A DNA stretch of 64,000 bases. It comes from Marinomonas ostreistagni (lineage in GTDB: Bacteria > Pseudomonadota > Gammaproteobacteria > Pseudomonadales > Marinomonadaceae). Within the stretch, counting starts at the first letter, position 1. Every line of letters starts with the position of its first letter. The notes under the pieces were generated by a model. It was given only the letters and a program-made list of their open reading frames with translations, was not told where the DNA came from and ran no database searches. The stretch covers positions 1 through 64,000 of the forward strand of contig NZ_JAEMUH010000018.1 of assembly GCF_016461785.1 (NCBI RefSeq), written 5' to 3'. This document shows, one piece after another, positions 17,895 through 28,595 of the stretch. The position numbers and the translations under genes are program-made.

Positions 17895-17923
17895 TTGGGT
17901 TTATCCGCTTCTGACGGTATAAT
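17895..17923 (+). promoter_or_regulatory. Sigma70-type promoter for hom
   Basis: TTGGGT, a 17-bp spacer and a consensus TATAAT (17918-17923) lie 72 bp before the hom start, in the gap after dsbC. Confidence 0.6.
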
Positions 17924-17995
17924 CATTGAACTAAAAAATCGCTTGGTATCAGCGAAAATCAATATTATTAAAACCGTCAGTTGTGGGGTATCGTT

Positions 17996-19297
17996 TTGAA
18001 ACCGGTAAAAGTCGGAATTTGTGGTCTTGGAACAGTAGGTTCCGGTACATTTAACATTCTGCAAGAAAATGCAGAAGAAATTACGCGACGTGTAGGCCGA
18101 AGCATTGTTGTTGAGCAAATTGGTGCGCGTCGTGACAATCCTACCTGTGACACGACTGATATTGATATTACCCGCGATATTTTTGATGTGGCCAATAACC
18201 CAGAAGTCGACATCATCGTTGAGTTAATCGGTGGTACTAGCGTTGCTAGAGAGCTTGTATTAACAGCTATTGAAAATGGCAAGCATATCGTTACTGCAAA
18301 CAAAGCTCTGATTGCCGAGTATGGTAATGAAATCTTTGAAAAAGCTCAGGCGAAAGGTGTCATGGTGGCTTTTGAGGCCGCAGTTGCCGGTGGGATTCCA
18401 ATCATCAAAACCCTTCGTGAAGGTCTGTCTTCAAACAAGATCGAATGGTTGGCTGGTATTATCAACGGTACTGGTAACTTTATCATGACTGAAATGAGTG
18501 AAAAAGGTCGTGCGTTTGATGATGTTCTTAAAGAAGCTCAAGAACTAGGATACGCCGAAGCGGATCCAACTTTTGATGTAGAAGGCATTGATGCGGCACA
18601 TAAGTTAACGATTCTTGCATCCATTGCCTATGGTATTCCGCTTCAGTTTGAGAAAACTTATACCGAAGGCATTAGCCGTATTACTGCGGAAGACGTGTCA
18701 TTTGCTCAGGAAATGGGTTATGCCATCAAGCATCTAGGTATTGCTCGTCGTACTAAGGCGGGTGTTGAGCTTCGTGTTCACCCTACATTGATTTCCAAAA
18801 AAGCACTACTAGCCAATGTAAATGGCGTGATGAACGCTGTGATGGTGAAAGGTGATGCCGTGGGCCCAACATTAACCTATGGGGCGGGTGCGGGTGCATT
18901 GCCAACGGGCTCTTCAGTTGTCGCTGATATTATTGATGTGGCACGAACTCTGACCGCTGATCCAACGAATCGTGTACCGCATTTGGCATTCCAAGCCGAT
19001 CAATTGTCTGATGAAGCTATATTACCAATGGATGAAATTGAATGTGGCTTCTTCCTAAACATGACAATTCAAGACCGTGCAGGTGTACTTGCGAACATTA
19101 CCCAAATTCTGTCAACGAACGGTATCAGCATTGAGTCTGTGATTCAGCGCGAACGTGAAGGCAGTGATCTAGTACCGCTTGTTGTCATGACTCATGACGT
19201 GAAAGAACGCAATATGAATGCTGCCATTGCAGCAATCGAAGCTTTGCCAGATGTTGCAGGCGCTGTTCAGCGCATCCGTGTAGAAAATCTGGCGTAA
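17996..19297 (+). CDS. hom: Homoserine dehydrogenase
   Basis: The 433-residue enzyme reduces aspartate semialdehyde to homoserine for threonine and methionine synthesis. The NAD(P) loop GLGTVGSG is at the N-terminus, the catalytic domain contains IINGTGNFI and AEADPTFDVEG, and an ACT regulatory domain (about residues 350-430, starting near MTIQDRAGVLANITQ) ends the protein. The start is placed at TTG 17996 because the product then begins MKPVKVGICGLGTVG, as in Pseudomonas; no ATG or GTG fits. ACT suggests threonine feedback control. Confidence 0.95.
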   Translation: MKPVKVGICGLGTVGSGTFNILQENAEEITRRVGRSIVVEQIGARRDNPTCDTTDIDITRDIFDVANNPEVDIIVELIGGTSVARELVLTAIENGKHIVTANKALIAEYGNEIFEKAQAKGVMVAFEAAVAGGIPIIKTLREGLSSNKIEWLAGIINGTGNFIMTEMSEKGRAFDDVLKEAQELGYAEADPTFDVEGIDAAHKLTILASIAYGIPLQFEKTYTEGISRITAEDVSFAQEMGYAIKHLGIARRTKAGVELRVHPTLISKKALLANVNGVMNAVMVKGDAVGPTLTYGAGAGALPTGSSVVADIIDVARTLTADPTNRVPHLAFQADQLSDEAILPMDEIECGFFLNMTIQDRAGVLANITQILSTNGISIESVIQREREGSDLVPLVVMTHDVKERNMNAAIAAIEALPDVAGAVQRIRVENLA

Positions 19298-19309
19298 GAG
19301 GATAAATTG

Positions 19310-20695
19310 ATGAAATACATTTCAACTCGTGGCCAAGCTCCAGCATTAAGCTTTGGCGATGTTTTGCTAGCAGGTTTGGCGAGCGATGGCGGTCTTTACG
19401 TTCCAGAGCAGCTACCAAAGTACTCGACTGAAGAAATCGCTTCATGGGCATCTTTGAGCTATCAAGAGCTTGCGTTCAAAGTAATGTGGCCCTTCGTAGA
19501 AGGCGAAGTTCCTGCTGAAGAATTCAAACGCATGATTGATGAAGCTTACGCTGGCTTCAATCACTCAGCGGTTGCGCCAATGGTGCAAACAGACAACAAC
19601 GAATGGGTATTGGAATTATTCCGTGGGCCAACGTTGGCGTTCAAAGACTTCGCTCTGCAATTGCTAGGTCGTTTGATGGACTATGTACTAGGCCAGCGTG
19701 GTGAGAAACTAGTGATCCTAGGGGCAACGTCTGGTGATACCGGTTCTGCTGCAATTGAAGGCTGCCGTCACTCTGAGCATCTAGACATCTTCATCCTGCA
19801 CCCTTACCAGCGTGTATCTGAAGTACAGCGTCGTCAGATGACGACAGTGATTGATGATAACGTGTTCAACATTGCTGTAAAAGGTAACTTCGACGACTGT
19901 CAGGGCATGGTGAAATCAAGCTTCGCTGATCAATCATTCCTAAAAGGTGCGAAACTGGGTGCTGTAAACTCAATCAACTGGGCACGTATCATGGCTCAGA
20001 TCGTTTACTACTTCTCTTCTGCTTTGGCTGTTGGTGGTCCGCACCGCAAAGTATCGTTCTCTGTACCAACAGGTAACTTCGGTGATATTTTTGCAGGTTA
20101 CTTGGCTAAGCAAATGGGTCTACCAATTGATCAGCTTGTGGTAGCGACAAATCAGAATGATATCCTACACCGTACGATTGCAACCAACGATATGAGCCGT
20201 CAGGCCCTAAACGTAACGCTTTCTCCAAGTATGGACATCATGGTTTCAAGTAACTTTGAGCGTTTGTTGTTTGATGCGCATGGTCGTGATAGCGCTGAAT
20301 TAGCCGATCTAATGGCGCGCTTTAACGCCGGTGACGTGACGCTGAATGACGAAGCTTGGAAGTACGTAAAAGAGAATTTCGACAGTTACAAAGTCGATGA
20401 TGCTCGTACCTGTGAAGTGATTTCTGAGGTTTTCAATTCGACTCAGTACCTACTTGATCCACACACTGCGATCGGTCTAGAAGCAGCTCGTCAGTGCTGG
20501 AAAGACAAGTCTGTACCAATGATTACCTTGGCGACAGCACACCCTGTGAAATTCCCTGAAGCAGTGGAAAAAGCGGGCTGTCAGTCTCCGAGTCTGCCAG
20601 AGCATATGAAAGATCTATTCGAGCGCGAAGAAGCGTACGATGTGATCGATAACGATCTTGCTGCCGTGCAAGGCTTCGTTGCAGAGCGCATTTAA
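19310..20695 (+). CDS. thrC: Threonine synthase
   Basis: The 461-residue PLP enzyme converts phosphohomoserine to threonine. It shows the N-terminal MKYISTRGQAP, the PLP-lysine segment GPTLAFKDFALQ, the phosphate-binding GATSGDTGSAA and SVPTGNFGDIFAGY. ATG 19310 is preferred over the preceding TTG. It follows hom by 12 bp, so the pair is an operon ending at a strong hairpin. Confidence 0.97.
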   Translation: MKYISTRGQAPALSFGDVLLAGLASDGGLYVPEQLPKYSTEEIASWASLSYQELAFKVMWPFVEGEVPAEEFKRMIDEAYAGFNHSAVAPMVQTDNNEWVLELFRGPTLAFKDFALQLLGRLMDYVLGQRGEKLVILGATSGDTGSAAIEGCRHSEHLDIFILHPYQRVSEVQRRQMTTVIDDNVFNIAVKGNFDDCQGMVKSSFADQSFLKGAKLGAVNSINWARIMAQIVYYFSSALAVGGPHRKVSFSVPTGNFGDIFAGYLAKQMGLPIDQLVVATNQNDILHRTIATNDMSRQALNVTLSPSMDIMVSSNFERLLFDAHGRDSAELADLMARFNAGDVTLNDEAWKYVKENFDSYKVDDARTCEVISEVFNSTQYLLDPHTAIGLEAARQCWKDKSVPMITLATAHPVKFPEAVEKAGCQSPSLPEHMKDLFEREEAYDVIDNDLAAVQGFVAERI

Positions 20696-20702
20696 GCCTC
20701 TT

Positions 20703-20743
20703 TCGAGCAAGCAGATCGCTTCTGCTTGCTCGATCTCTTCCTC
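20703..20743 (+). terminator. Terminator after thrC
   Basis: Perfect 13-bp stem TCGAGCAAGCAGA with its complement, 5-nt loop, and a pyrimidine-rich trailer TCTCTTCCTC instead of pure T. Confidence 0.7.
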
Positions 20744-20794
20744 TTTTACTATCTTTTCCTTTACTGCCTCTCTTACTGACTGAGTTTTAAGCCC

Positions 20795-21505
20795 ATGAAT
20801 CTTATATTGCTTGCACCAGAACAGGCGCTCTCGGATCAACAATACAAACTGAGTGATCGTCAGATTGAGCACATTTCCAAAGTATTGAAGAAAGACCATG
20901 GCGATAAGCTTCGTGTCGGGGTATTAAATGGTTTGATTGGTGATGCCGTGCTGGATAAATCCGACTGGCTAGTAACTATGGAAGCGCTGGAAAATGAGCC
21001 GCCAAAGCCCTTGCCAATGGAGCTTGTGTTGGCGCTGCCACGCCCTAATATGCTCAAGCGAACCTTGATGAATATTACGGCCATGGGCGTTAAAAAAATC
21101 CACTTGTTACATTCAGCAAAAGTAGAGAAAAGCTACTGGCAAAGTCCTGTTTTAAAAGAAAATTCTATTTATGATTGCCTTGTCGAAGGTCTTGAGCAGG
21201 CTAGAGATACGGTGCTGCCTGAGGTGCATCAGTACACACGCTTTCGTCCTTTTGTTGAAGACGTTTTACCTGATTTATTGGTGGAACGCATGGGGTTGGT
21301 CGCACACCCATATCAAGCAGAACCTTGTCCGGTTGATTTAGAGCAAGCTTGTGTATTGGCGATAGGTCCTGAAGGCGGTTGGAATGATTTTGAGATGCAG
21401 AAATGGTCTGACGCTGGAATGCAATGTGTGCATCTAGGAGACCGTATTCTGAAAGTTGAAACTGCTGTGCCTGTCTTATTGTCTCGTCTTTATCCAGCAA
21501 AATAA
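20795..21505 (+). CDS. rsmE: 16S rRNA m3U1498 methyltransferase RsmE
   Basis: The 236-residue SPOUT protein has an N-terminal PUA-like part (RQIEHISKVLKKDHGDKLRVGVLNG). The knot domain follows with KKIHLLHSAKVEKSYW, the SAM site AIGPEGGWNDFE and LGDRILKVETAVPVLLSRL. It methylates U1498 at the decoding centre. It stands alone after the thrC terminator. Confidence 0.95.
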   Translation: MNLILLAPEQALSDQQYKLSDRQIEHISKVLKKDHGDKLRVGVLNGLIGDAVLDKSDWLVTMEALENEPPKPLPMELVLALPRPNMLKRTLMNITAMGVKKIHLLHSAKVEKSYWQSPVLKENSIYDCLVEGLEQARDTVLPEVHQYTRFRPFVEDVLPDLLVERMGLVAHPYQAEPCPVDLEQACVLAIGPEGGWNDFEMQKWSDAGMQCVHLGDRILKVETAVPVLLSRLYPAK

Positions 21506-21581
21506 AAAACTTTACTAGCCCTCTGTTTGATTTTTGAGCTATTGTCATGTGTATATGATCGAAATGTGATATCTACGAAGT

Positions 21582-22676
21582 ATGTCTAAGAAAAAAACAA
21601 CATCATGGAGTATTCGATGGAAGCAATGGTTTTCAATGACATTGAATGCTGGGGCTATAAATCATTCTTTTACTAATACCTCTCGAAGAACGTTCATAAT
21701 CAATTTATTTTGTTTAGTTGGAGTATTATTTACTGCTCCACTAGGCATCTTGTCCTTGTTGAAGGGTAACCTTCTTGTTGGCGTCAGTTTGCTCTGTATT
21801 GCTACGATTTATACGCTAAATCATTTGTATTTGCGTAAAACAAACAATTATTTATTTTCAGCTAATGTCATTTTATATCCGCTTTACACTCTAATGTTGT
21901 ACTTAGTATACAGCGGTGGAGTAAATGGTACGGGTCATGTATGGATTTATTGTATTCCTCCTGTATCACTCTTTCTTCATGGTTTGAAGCGTGGACTGCT
22001 TGAAGTTTTTATCTTTATATTGGCATTGGTATATATCCTGTTCTTTATTTCATCTCCATTTGACCAGCTAGGTTATCACCATGATTTGAAGTCCCGTATA
22101 GTGTATTCATTTATACTGATTGCTTTCTTATCAACGATCTATGAGTACATTTCATCAAGATTCAATCAATCATTACAAGAGTTGTCGAGTAAGCTTGAGT
22201 TAGCTGCAACGACGGACCCTCTGACAAACTTATTAAATCGTCGTGGCTTAGAACAGCAACTAAAAAATAAGGCATGGTATAAGCCGTCTATTTTCTTGCT
22301 GGACATAGATCACTTTAAATCAATTAATGATAAGTATGGTCATGAGTATGGTGATGAGTATCTGAAACTTGTGGCTAGAAGTATGACAGGTTTCCTAGTG
22401 GGCCGAGAATGTCTTTTGTCTAGATGGGGAGGGGAGGAGTTTTTATTAGTAGTCGATCTGCAAAATGATCATGAAAAGTTTGCTGAATCGGTACGTAATC
22501 TAATAGAAAATGCTTCCTTGAAGTTTGATGAGTCCCATGAAATTAGTGCGACGGTCAGTATTGGTATATCTGAACTTGGTGCGACAGAAACGTTTTTGAT
22601 GGCCGTAGGGCGTGCAGATAAAGCGTTATACGAAGCGAAAAGTCGCGGAAGAAATTGTGTGGTTGCAGCAAAGTAA
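21582..22676 (+). CDS. Membrane diguanylate cyclase (GGDEF)
   Basis: The 364-residue protein has about six N-terminal membrane helices (roughly residues 37-190), then a short coiled linker and a GGDEF domain (about 205-362). The catalytic motif GGEEF lies at 283-287, and DIDHFKSINDKYGHEYGDEYL is intact, so it should make c-di-GMP. The RxxD inhibitory site expected just upstream is absent (RECLLSRW). The sensory membrane part is not a family I can name. The gene is monocistronic. Confidence 0.88.
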   Translation: MSKKKTTSWSIRWKQWFSMTLNAGAINHSFTNTSRRTFIINLFCLVGVLFTAPLGILSLLKGNLLVGVSLLCIATIYTLNHLYLRKTNNYLFSANVILYPLYTLMLYLVYSGGVNGTGHVWIYCIPPVSLFLHGLKRGLLEVFIFILALVYILFFISSPFDQLGYHHDLKSRIVYSFILIAFLSTIYEYISSRFNQSLQELSSKLELAATTDPLTNLLNRRGLEQQLKNKAWYKPSIFLLDIDHFKSINDKYGHEYGDEYLKLVARSMTGFLVGRECLLSRWGGEEFLLVVDLQNDHEKFAESVRNLIENASLKFDESHEISATVSIGISELGATETFLMAVGRADKALYEAKSRGRNCVVAAK

Positions 22677-22696
22677 CCATTATAGATTTAGTATCG

Positions 22697-22730
22697 AAAA
22701 GCCTTTGGAGATCACTTCAAAGGCTTTTTT
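22697..22730. terminator. Bidirectional terminator between GGDEF gene and sugar transporter
   Basis: AAAAGCCTTTGGAG pairs with CTTCAAAGGCTTTT around ATCA, with A on the left and T on the right, between convergent genes. Confidence 0.85.
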
Positions 22731-22747
22731 ATGTAAACGTCTGTCTG

Positions 22748-23989
22748 TTAGCGAACTTTTGAACCGATTAGGCCGTAATAAGCAATGTATAAGTAGCAAA
22801 TCAGAGGTAATACAAATGATACTTGTAGTCCAATATTATCCGCTAAACCGCCTTGCATAACAGGGACAATAGCGCCACCTACAATTGCTAGACACAATAA
22901 GCCTGAGCCACGACTAGTGTTTACGCCTAGACCTTTAAGCGCCAAGCTAAAGATGGTTGGGAACATGATTGAATTACAAAGACCAACCAGCAGAATGGAG
23001 TACATAGCGACAGAGCCTTCGCTCGCAATCGATAGGGCAATCAGAGCCGCAGATGCAACACTGTTGAATGCCAATAGCTTACCTGCAGCGATTTTCTGCA
23101 TCAAAATTGCACCAGCAAAGCGGCCAACCATAGCACCACCCCAGTAATAAGCAATGTAATGTGCTGCTTCAGATTCCGGCATGCCTGCAATGTTTTCAAG
23201 ACCGAAGTAGTTCACTAAGAAACTACCAATCGATACTTCAGCACCAACGTACATGAAGATGGCTACAGCACCTAACACTAGATGGCGAAACTCCATCAGG
23301 CTGCTTTGCTCGGTTCCAACTTGAGTGTCTTCTTCCAAGTTTGGGGTAGGCAGTGAAATGCGTGTAAAAATCAGTGCCAATGCGATCAGAGCAACTGCTA
23401 GGCCGAAGTAGGGTAAGATAACGCTTTCTGCTTCTTGTGATTTGGTTGCAAATTCTGCTGTCGCTGAGAAAATTAAAATACTACCGATGATTGGAGCAAC
23501 GGTTGTACCTAGGGAGTTGAATGCCTGCGTCATCGTTAGACGGCTAGAAGCGGTTTCTTCAGGGCCCATAATCGTAACCAAAGGGTTAGCTGCAACTTGA
23601 AGAATCGTAATACCCGATGCAAGAACGAAGAGTGCCGTCAGGAAGACCCAATAGACTTGAACTTTGGCAGCACCGATGAATAGCAAGCAGCCTGCCGCCG
23701 CAATCATAAGTCCTATCCCTAGACCACGCTGAAAGCCCACTTTTTTGACGAGATTGCCTGCTGGAACCGAGACTAAAAAGTATGCACCAAAGAAACAAAA
23801 CTGAATCAACATTGCTTGTGTGTAATTCAATGAAAAGACAGATTTCAAGTGTGGGATGAGAATGTCATTCAGTGAGGTGATAAAGCCCCACATAAAGAAT
23901 AGTGATGTAAGTGCGATCAAGGCAAAGCGTTGTCCTGATGTGCTTTGGCCTGACTGATCTTGGCCTGAAAATGAGGTATGACTGCCCAT
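22748..23989 (-). CDS. FucP/GluP-type sugar:H+ symporter (MFS)
   Basis: The 413-residue protein has about 12 membrane helices and FucP-family motifs: [19 protein letters not shown] in helix 1, [16 protein letters not shown] in helix 2 and [14 protein letters not shown] in helix 4. The family imports L-fucose, glucose or galactose with protons. The substrate cannot be decided, as no catabolic genes adjoin it. The N-terminus carries a Ser/Gln-rich extension of about 20 residues. Confidence 0.85.
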   Translation of the reverse strand: MGSHTSFSGQDQSGQSTSGQRFALIALTSLFFMWGFITSLNDILIPHLKSVFSLNYTQAMLIQFCFFGAYFLVSVPAGNLVKKVGFQRGLGIGLMIAAAGCLLFIGAAKVQVYWVFLTALFVLASGITILQVAANPLVTIMGPEETASSRLTMTQAFNSLGTTVAPIIGSILIFSATAEFATKSQEAESVILPYFGLAVALIALALIFTRISLPTPNLEEDTQVGTEQSSLMEFRHLVLGAVAIFMYVGAEVSIGSFLVNYFGLENIAGMPESEAAHYIAYYWGGAMVGRFAGAILMQKIAAGKLLAFNSVASAALIALSIASEGSVAMYSILLVGLCNSIMFPTIFSLALKGLGVNTSRGSGLLCLAIVGGAIVPVMQGGLADNIGLQVSFVLPLICYLYIAYYGLIGSKVR

Positions 23990-24123
23990 AAAACCAACCT
24001 TTAAACGTTTATAGAGTGGGATTTTTAGTGGGCGTGGATAATAACTGAGGTTGTTTTAAATGAGAGGTAAAAATTAGCGATCGTGTAGTTAAATCCATTA
24101 AACGTGCTAAATAATTTGATTTA

Positions 24124-24150
24124 TGTAACGCACCCTTGCGGTGCGTTACA
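24124..24150 (-). terminator. Strong hairpin downstream of the chemoreceptor gene
   Basis: Perfect 11-bp stem TGTAACGCACC/GGTGCGTTACA with a 5-nt loop. It lies about 64 bp after the MCP stop and upstream of the transporter. No T-run follows on either strand, so a terminator role is plausible but an operator cannot be excluded. Confidence 0.45.
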
Positions 24151-24213
24151 AGTTCTAAAATACTCTAAAGATATATTTTGATGATCCTCTAGGTAACATT
24201 TGTCGGCAAAACT

Positions 24214-26598
24214 TTATTTGTCTTCCCGAATCTCATTGCGCCGTGACATTGATATGTCTTCTGCTGACACTTTGAAACGTTCGAGCTGGTTTGTAATTTT
24301 ATGCCCTAGCTTCATTACGTCGTTGCCCACTTGTCCTGAGCGTAAACTCTGATCACGGACCTCCTCGAAGCTAGAATTCATTTGTGTATAGCTATCGGTT
24401 ACTTGCACAAAATTACTCTGCTGAGTATCTATTGATTGGCTGATTTCTCTCACTTTCATAGTGATAGTGTGCATTGCTTCATTAACGCTATCCAGCGATT
24501 GAACACTTTCCTGAACTTGGTTGACCGACCGTTCTGCGCTTTGGCCGCTGCTATTCATGAGGTCTGACACACTAGAGGTGCTGTTTTGGATAGCGGAAAC
24601 CATGGCTGCGACTTCATTGGTGGATTCGCTGGTTTTAGAGGCTAACGTACGAACCTCATCGGCAACGACAGCAAATCCGCGTCCGGCTTCACCTGCACGA
24701 GCGGCCTCAATGGCTGCATTTAACGCCAATAGGTTTGTTTGCTCAGCAATGCCATTGATAACATCGATGACTCCAGTGATCTTTTGTGTGTCTTCTTTTA
24801 GGGTCTCAAGGGCTCTCATCGCTGCAGTGATGTCATTTGACATAGTTCCTATTGTATCCGCTACACTACTGATTTCACGGCTACTTGAATTCACCTTAAT
24901 CTCACCGGATTTGGTGGCAGCGTCTACTTCTTTAAGCTCAATAGATACTGCTTCTGATGCTTCATTAGTGCGAGTTAAGAGAGAGTTTAAGTGCTCCGCT
25001 TGTGCCTGCTGGTTCTCATTCGCGCTATTGAGCTTGTTGATTACAGATGCTGTGTCCTCTGAAATAGGGATCAATCTAGCGACGGATTTAAGCGCGTTAG
25101 AAAGTGTGCTATCAATTTGGGCAATAAAATTATTGATTCCTGAACTGAGTTCTGAAAGCTCGTCTTTGCCGTTAATCGGTAAGCGTTGTGTTAAGTCTCC
25201 TTCTCCGCTGGAGAGCTCGTTTACCATATTAATCATGTGCTTAATAGGGCGAGTCAAATACATCGCAACGAGGTAACCAAGTATAGCCCCTACGATTAAG
25301 GCTGTGATCGCTGCAATCCATATATTTCTTTGTATGGTATTGGATAACGCTGTGATCGGAGCTAAAGCTTCCTCTTCATGGATTTCTGTAATTAACCCCC
25401 ACTTCAGCCCTTGTATGAACAATGGCTGGTAAGAAGCTAGAACTTGCTGTCCGAGGTAGTTCATTTCAATAGTATTGCCTGATCTACCGTTCAGAGCTTC
25501 TTCGACTGATTGGTGGGTAATATTTAGTAGCCCAATAGTCGTATCGCGTACATCAATTTCTTTTATTTGGCTTGAGTTTACTCCAACTTGGCTGAGTTCA
25601 GATAAATACTCTTCCTTACCTTCATACATCTGTCGAACATTACTGCGTAGTTTTTGGTCTGCTCCAATTAAATAGCTCTGGCCTGTCTGGCCTAGCCCAT
25701 TGTGCTCCCAAGATTTTTCATGGTTGATAACGTCATTGATGCGATCCACAGGCATTTGGAAAATCAGCACAGCAATGAGTGAGTTGCCATCGTAAATTGG
25801 CGTGGAGATAAAAGATGCTGGCGCATTATATGAAGGACCGTAAGGAGCAAAATCTGTTAGGTAAGTTTTTCCACGTTCAGCACCATTTAAAGCACTCTTA
25901 AATGCTTGTCCAATGCCTGTATTGCTATAAGGCCCTGTTAGAAGGGATGTAGCAAAATCCAATTCCTTAAAAACACTATAAATAATATGCCCAGTTTTTG
26001 CTTCAGCAATAAATACGTCATAATAACCAAATGTTTGTTGAAAGTTTCGCATCATCGGATGATAGCGATTATGAACAGCATCGTATGTGGACCCATTGTT
26101 AGCGCTGATCATCGAGTCTTTCTCGCCCAAGGGGGCTTTGTTGTCCGAAATATATACTGATTGCAATAAGACTGCTTCAGGGCTTAAAGCGTTTAAGATC
26201 GAGCTGGGATTCGAAGATTGCCCTTGATTGAGGCTTTTATACTGTTGCTCAAAGTCATTATCGTAGTAGCTCGCTAAGCTTTTCTTACTATTGCTTAGCT
26301 CTGAACTATGCTCGTTCGCATAGCTAAAAAATGCTTGGTTAAATTCTTTACTAGCTTCAATGACCGAAACATTGGCAGCGTAACTGGTTGCTTGGTCTTG
26401 GATAAAATCAAAATATGTCGTAATGGACTCTGCTGTCAGATCTGTAATTGCTGTCATACGAGACTGTGCACTTTCTCGAAGAGAGTCTGAGCCTGCCTTT
26501 AAAGCATTCTCGCTTAAGATAAACCCCACTATTAAGGTCGGAATAAATGCTAGACAAGTTCCAAGCAGAACTAAGCGAGTTTTTATAGTCAGATTCAT
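24214..26598 (-). CDS. Methyl-accepting chemotaxis protein
   Basis: The 794-residue receptor has an N-terminal membrane helix (about 8-29) and a large periplasmic double-Cache-like sensor (about 35-420, with a [17 protein letters not shown] segment). A second membrane helix (about 430-455), HAMP ([24 protein letters not shown]) and a signalling domain follow, the last carrying the hairpin tip [21 protein letters not shown]. It would feed an attractant or repellent signal to CheA/CheW. The ligand is unknown. It is monocistronic. Confidence 0.93.
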   Translation of the reverse strand: MNLTIKTRLVLLGTCLAFIPTLIVGFILSENALKAGSDSLRESAQSRMTAITDLTAESITTYFDFIQDQATSYAANVSVIEASKEFNQAFFSYANEHSSELSNSKKSLASYYDNDFEQQYKSLNQGQSSNPSSILNALSPEAVLLQSVYISDNKAPLGEKDSMISANNGSTYDAVHNRYHPMMRNFQQTFGYYDVFIAEAKTGHIIYSVFKELDFATSLLTGPYSNTGIGQAFKSALNGAERGKTYLTDFAPYGPSYNAPASFISTPIYDGNSLIAVLIFQMPVDRINDVINHEKSWEHNGLGQTGQSYLIGADQKLRSNVRQMYEGKEEYLSELSQVGVNSSQIKEIDVRDTTIGLLNITHQSVEEALNGRSGNTIEMNYLGQQVLASYQPLFIQGLKWGLITEIHEEEALAPITALSNTIQRNIWIAAITALIVGAILGYLVAMYLTRPIKHMINMVNELSSGEGDLTQRLPINGKDELSELSSGINNFIAQIDSTLSNALKSVARLIPISEDTASVINKLNSANENQQAQAEHLNSLLTRTNEASEAVSIELKEVDAATKSGEIKVNSSSREISSVADTIGTMSNDITAAMRALETLKEDTQKITGVIDVINGIAEQTNLLALNAAIEAARAGEAGRGFAVVADEVRTLASKTSESTNEVAAMVSAIQNSTSSVSDLMNSSGQSAERSVNQVQESVQSLDSVNEAMHTITMKVREISQSIDTQQSNFVQVTDSYTQMNSSFEEVRDQSLRSGQVGNDVMKLGHKITNQLERFKVSAEDISMSRRNEIREDK

Positions 26599-26750
26599 TT
26601 TACTTCCTTACAAAAAAAATTAAGAATCCAAGTGCATAGACTAAAGACAGAATGTTTCAAGTTACCTTTATAGCGCGAAATTAGGTTGTAAAATTATGTT
26701 AATCTTTGTATCAAACCTGATACTTAAATACTTTGTAGAACGTCCGATTC

Positions 26751-28481
26751 ATGCGCATTATTCAAAGATCTATTGATCGTCATCTTGAAAACCTGTTTCC
26801 AAAGACATTTCCGAGAACTCTTGCATGCATTTATCAAGCCAGAGGTGTGATAGGGCCAGAGGAGTTAGAGTATAAGCTCGCCAGTTTGGCGCACCCTAAG
26901 CAATTTTTTGATATCAACAATGCTGCGACCATATTGGCTGACGCAATAGAACAAGAGAAGCGTATTGTTATTGTCGGTGATTTCGATGCTGATGGTGCCA
27001 CCTCTACCACTCTGGGTATTCTTGCATTGACTGCAATGGGTGCGGTGGAGCCACAGTACATCGTTCCGAACCGCTTTGAATATGGCTATGGCTTAACGCC
27101 TGAAATCGTCACACTCGTGCAAGAGCAAGAAGCGGATGTGTTGGTCACAGTAGACAATGGTATTGCCAGCATCGATGGCGTGGCCGCGGCAAAAGCAGCA
27201 GGCATGCAAGTGATTGTGACAGACCATCACTTGCCAGGGGATGTACTGCCCAATGCAGATGCCATTGTGAATCCCAACCATCCTGACTGCCAATTTCCGA
27301 GTAAATCGTTAGCAGGCGTTGGTGTGATTTTCTATGTTATGTCTGCTTTAAGAGCTCAGCTTACGCAACGAGGTTGGTTTGAAAGAGCGCACATCCCCCG
27401 TCCAAATATGTCCGAATACCTTGATATCGTGGCGCTTGGGACAGTAGCCGATGTGGTACCGTTGGACGCGAACAATCGTATTCTGGTTCAACAGGGACTA
27501 GCACGTATTCAAGCAGGTAAAGCTCGTCCAGGCATCCTTGCCTTGTTAGAGCTTGGCGGGCGAGAAGCAAGTCGAGTTAAGGCGACCGATTTAGGCTTTG
27601 TCGTGGGGCCACGCTTGAATGCGGCAGGGCGTTTAGATGATATGTCGATCGGCATTGAGTGCCTACTGAGCGAGCAAGCATTTTTAGCACGCTCTTATGC
27701 GGAACAGTTAGATCAGCTGAACCGAGAGCGTAAAGCCATTGAGTCGGATATGAAGCAACAAGCCGAGCAATCCTTAGCCTCTATCGAGGAAGTATCGGAT
27801 TTGCCCTATGGCATGTGCTTTTATCAAGAAGATTGGCATCAAGGGGTTATTGGTATCCTTGCTTCACGGATGAAGGAGAAGTGTCATCGGCCAGTTATTG
27901 CCTTTGCAAAAGCGGATGAGGAGACGCTAAAGGGGTCTGCTAGATCGATTCCTGGCGTGCACATTCGTGATGCATTAGACCTGCTGGCCAAGCGTCATCC
28001 TGCACTATTATCGAAATTTGGTGGTCATGCAATGGCGGCAGGCATGTCGATTAAAGCCGAGCATTATGAAGCTTTTTCTAAGGCCTTTGATCAGATTATC
28101 GAAGAGTGGGTAACGCCAGAGCAGCTTGAGGCTACCGTCTATACCGATGGTGAGCTTGCCCCAGAAGATTTCAGCTTAGAGTTTGCAGAGCAACTTCGCG
28201 TGGCGGGGCCATGGGGGCAAGCTTTTCCTGAGCCATGTTTTGATGGAACGTTTGAGGTATTACAGCAAAGAATTGTAGGCGAGAAGCATCTAAAATTGAC
28301 TTTACGTGAACCTAACAGCGGCATGTTAATTGATGGCATTCATTTCTTTTGTGATTTGTCAGTCTGGCCTAATCAGGCGCAATTGGCGCGATTGGTGTAC
28401 AAATTAGATATCAATGAGTTCAGGGGGCAGCGCAATTTACAATTAATGGTGGATCATATCTTACCAATGAGCAACGAATGA
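26751..28481 (+). CDS. recJ: Single-strand-specific 5'-3' exonuclease RecJ
   Basis: The 576-residue protein has the DHH phosphoesterase motifs VGDFDADGATST, VTVDNGIAS, VTDHHLPG and NPNHPDC, the DHHA1 motif GGHAMAAGMS and a C-terminal OB-like part. RecJ degrades ssDNA from 5' ends in recombination and mismatch repair, using Mn2+ or Mg2+. It is divergent from the MCP gene (152 bp) and followed by folD with its own promoter-like gap. Confidence 0.96.
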   Translation: MRIIQRSIDRHLENLFPKTFPRTLACIYQARGVIGPEELEYKLASLAHPKQFFDINNAATILADAIEQEKRIVIVGDFDADGATSTTLGILALTAMGAVEPQYIVPNRFEYGYGLTPEIVTLVQEQEADVLVTVDNGIASIDGVAAAKAAGMQVIVTDHHLPGDVLPNADAIVNPNHPDCQFPSKSLAGVGVIFYVMSALRAQLTQRGWFERAHIPRPNMSEYLDIVALGTVADVVPLDANNRILVQQGLARIQAGKARPGILALLELGGREASRVKATDLGFVVGPRLNAAGRLDDMSIGIECLLSEQAFLARSYAEQLDQLNRERKAIESDMKQQAEQSLASIEEVSDLPYGMCFYQEDWHQGVIGILASRMKEKCHRPVIAFAKADEETLKGSARSIPGVHIRDALDLLAKRHPALLSKFGGHAMAAGMSIKAEHYEAFSKAFDQIIEEWVTPEQLEATVYTDGELAPEDFSLEFAEQLRVAGPWGQAFPEPCFDGTFEVLQQRIVGEKHLKLTLREPNSGMLIDGIHFFCDLSVWPNQAQLARLVYKLDINEFRGQRNLQLMVDHILPMSNE

Positions 28482-28595
28482 CGAATATTTCCTGAGGTAT
28501 TTACGTCGATAGGGGCGGCAGGACGAGGATTATAGGATATAATCTGCGTCCCCCATTTAAACCACAGACTTTTTTTATTTTGCAGGAGTTCATTC

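Noticed and set aside
24521..25276. 251-codon plus-strand frame inside the chemoreceptor gene
   Set aside because: It is antisense to the conserved HAMP and signalling region of the MCP, and its translation (Ser/Ala/Leu-rich) has no recognisable domain; it mirrors the codon pattern of the real gene.
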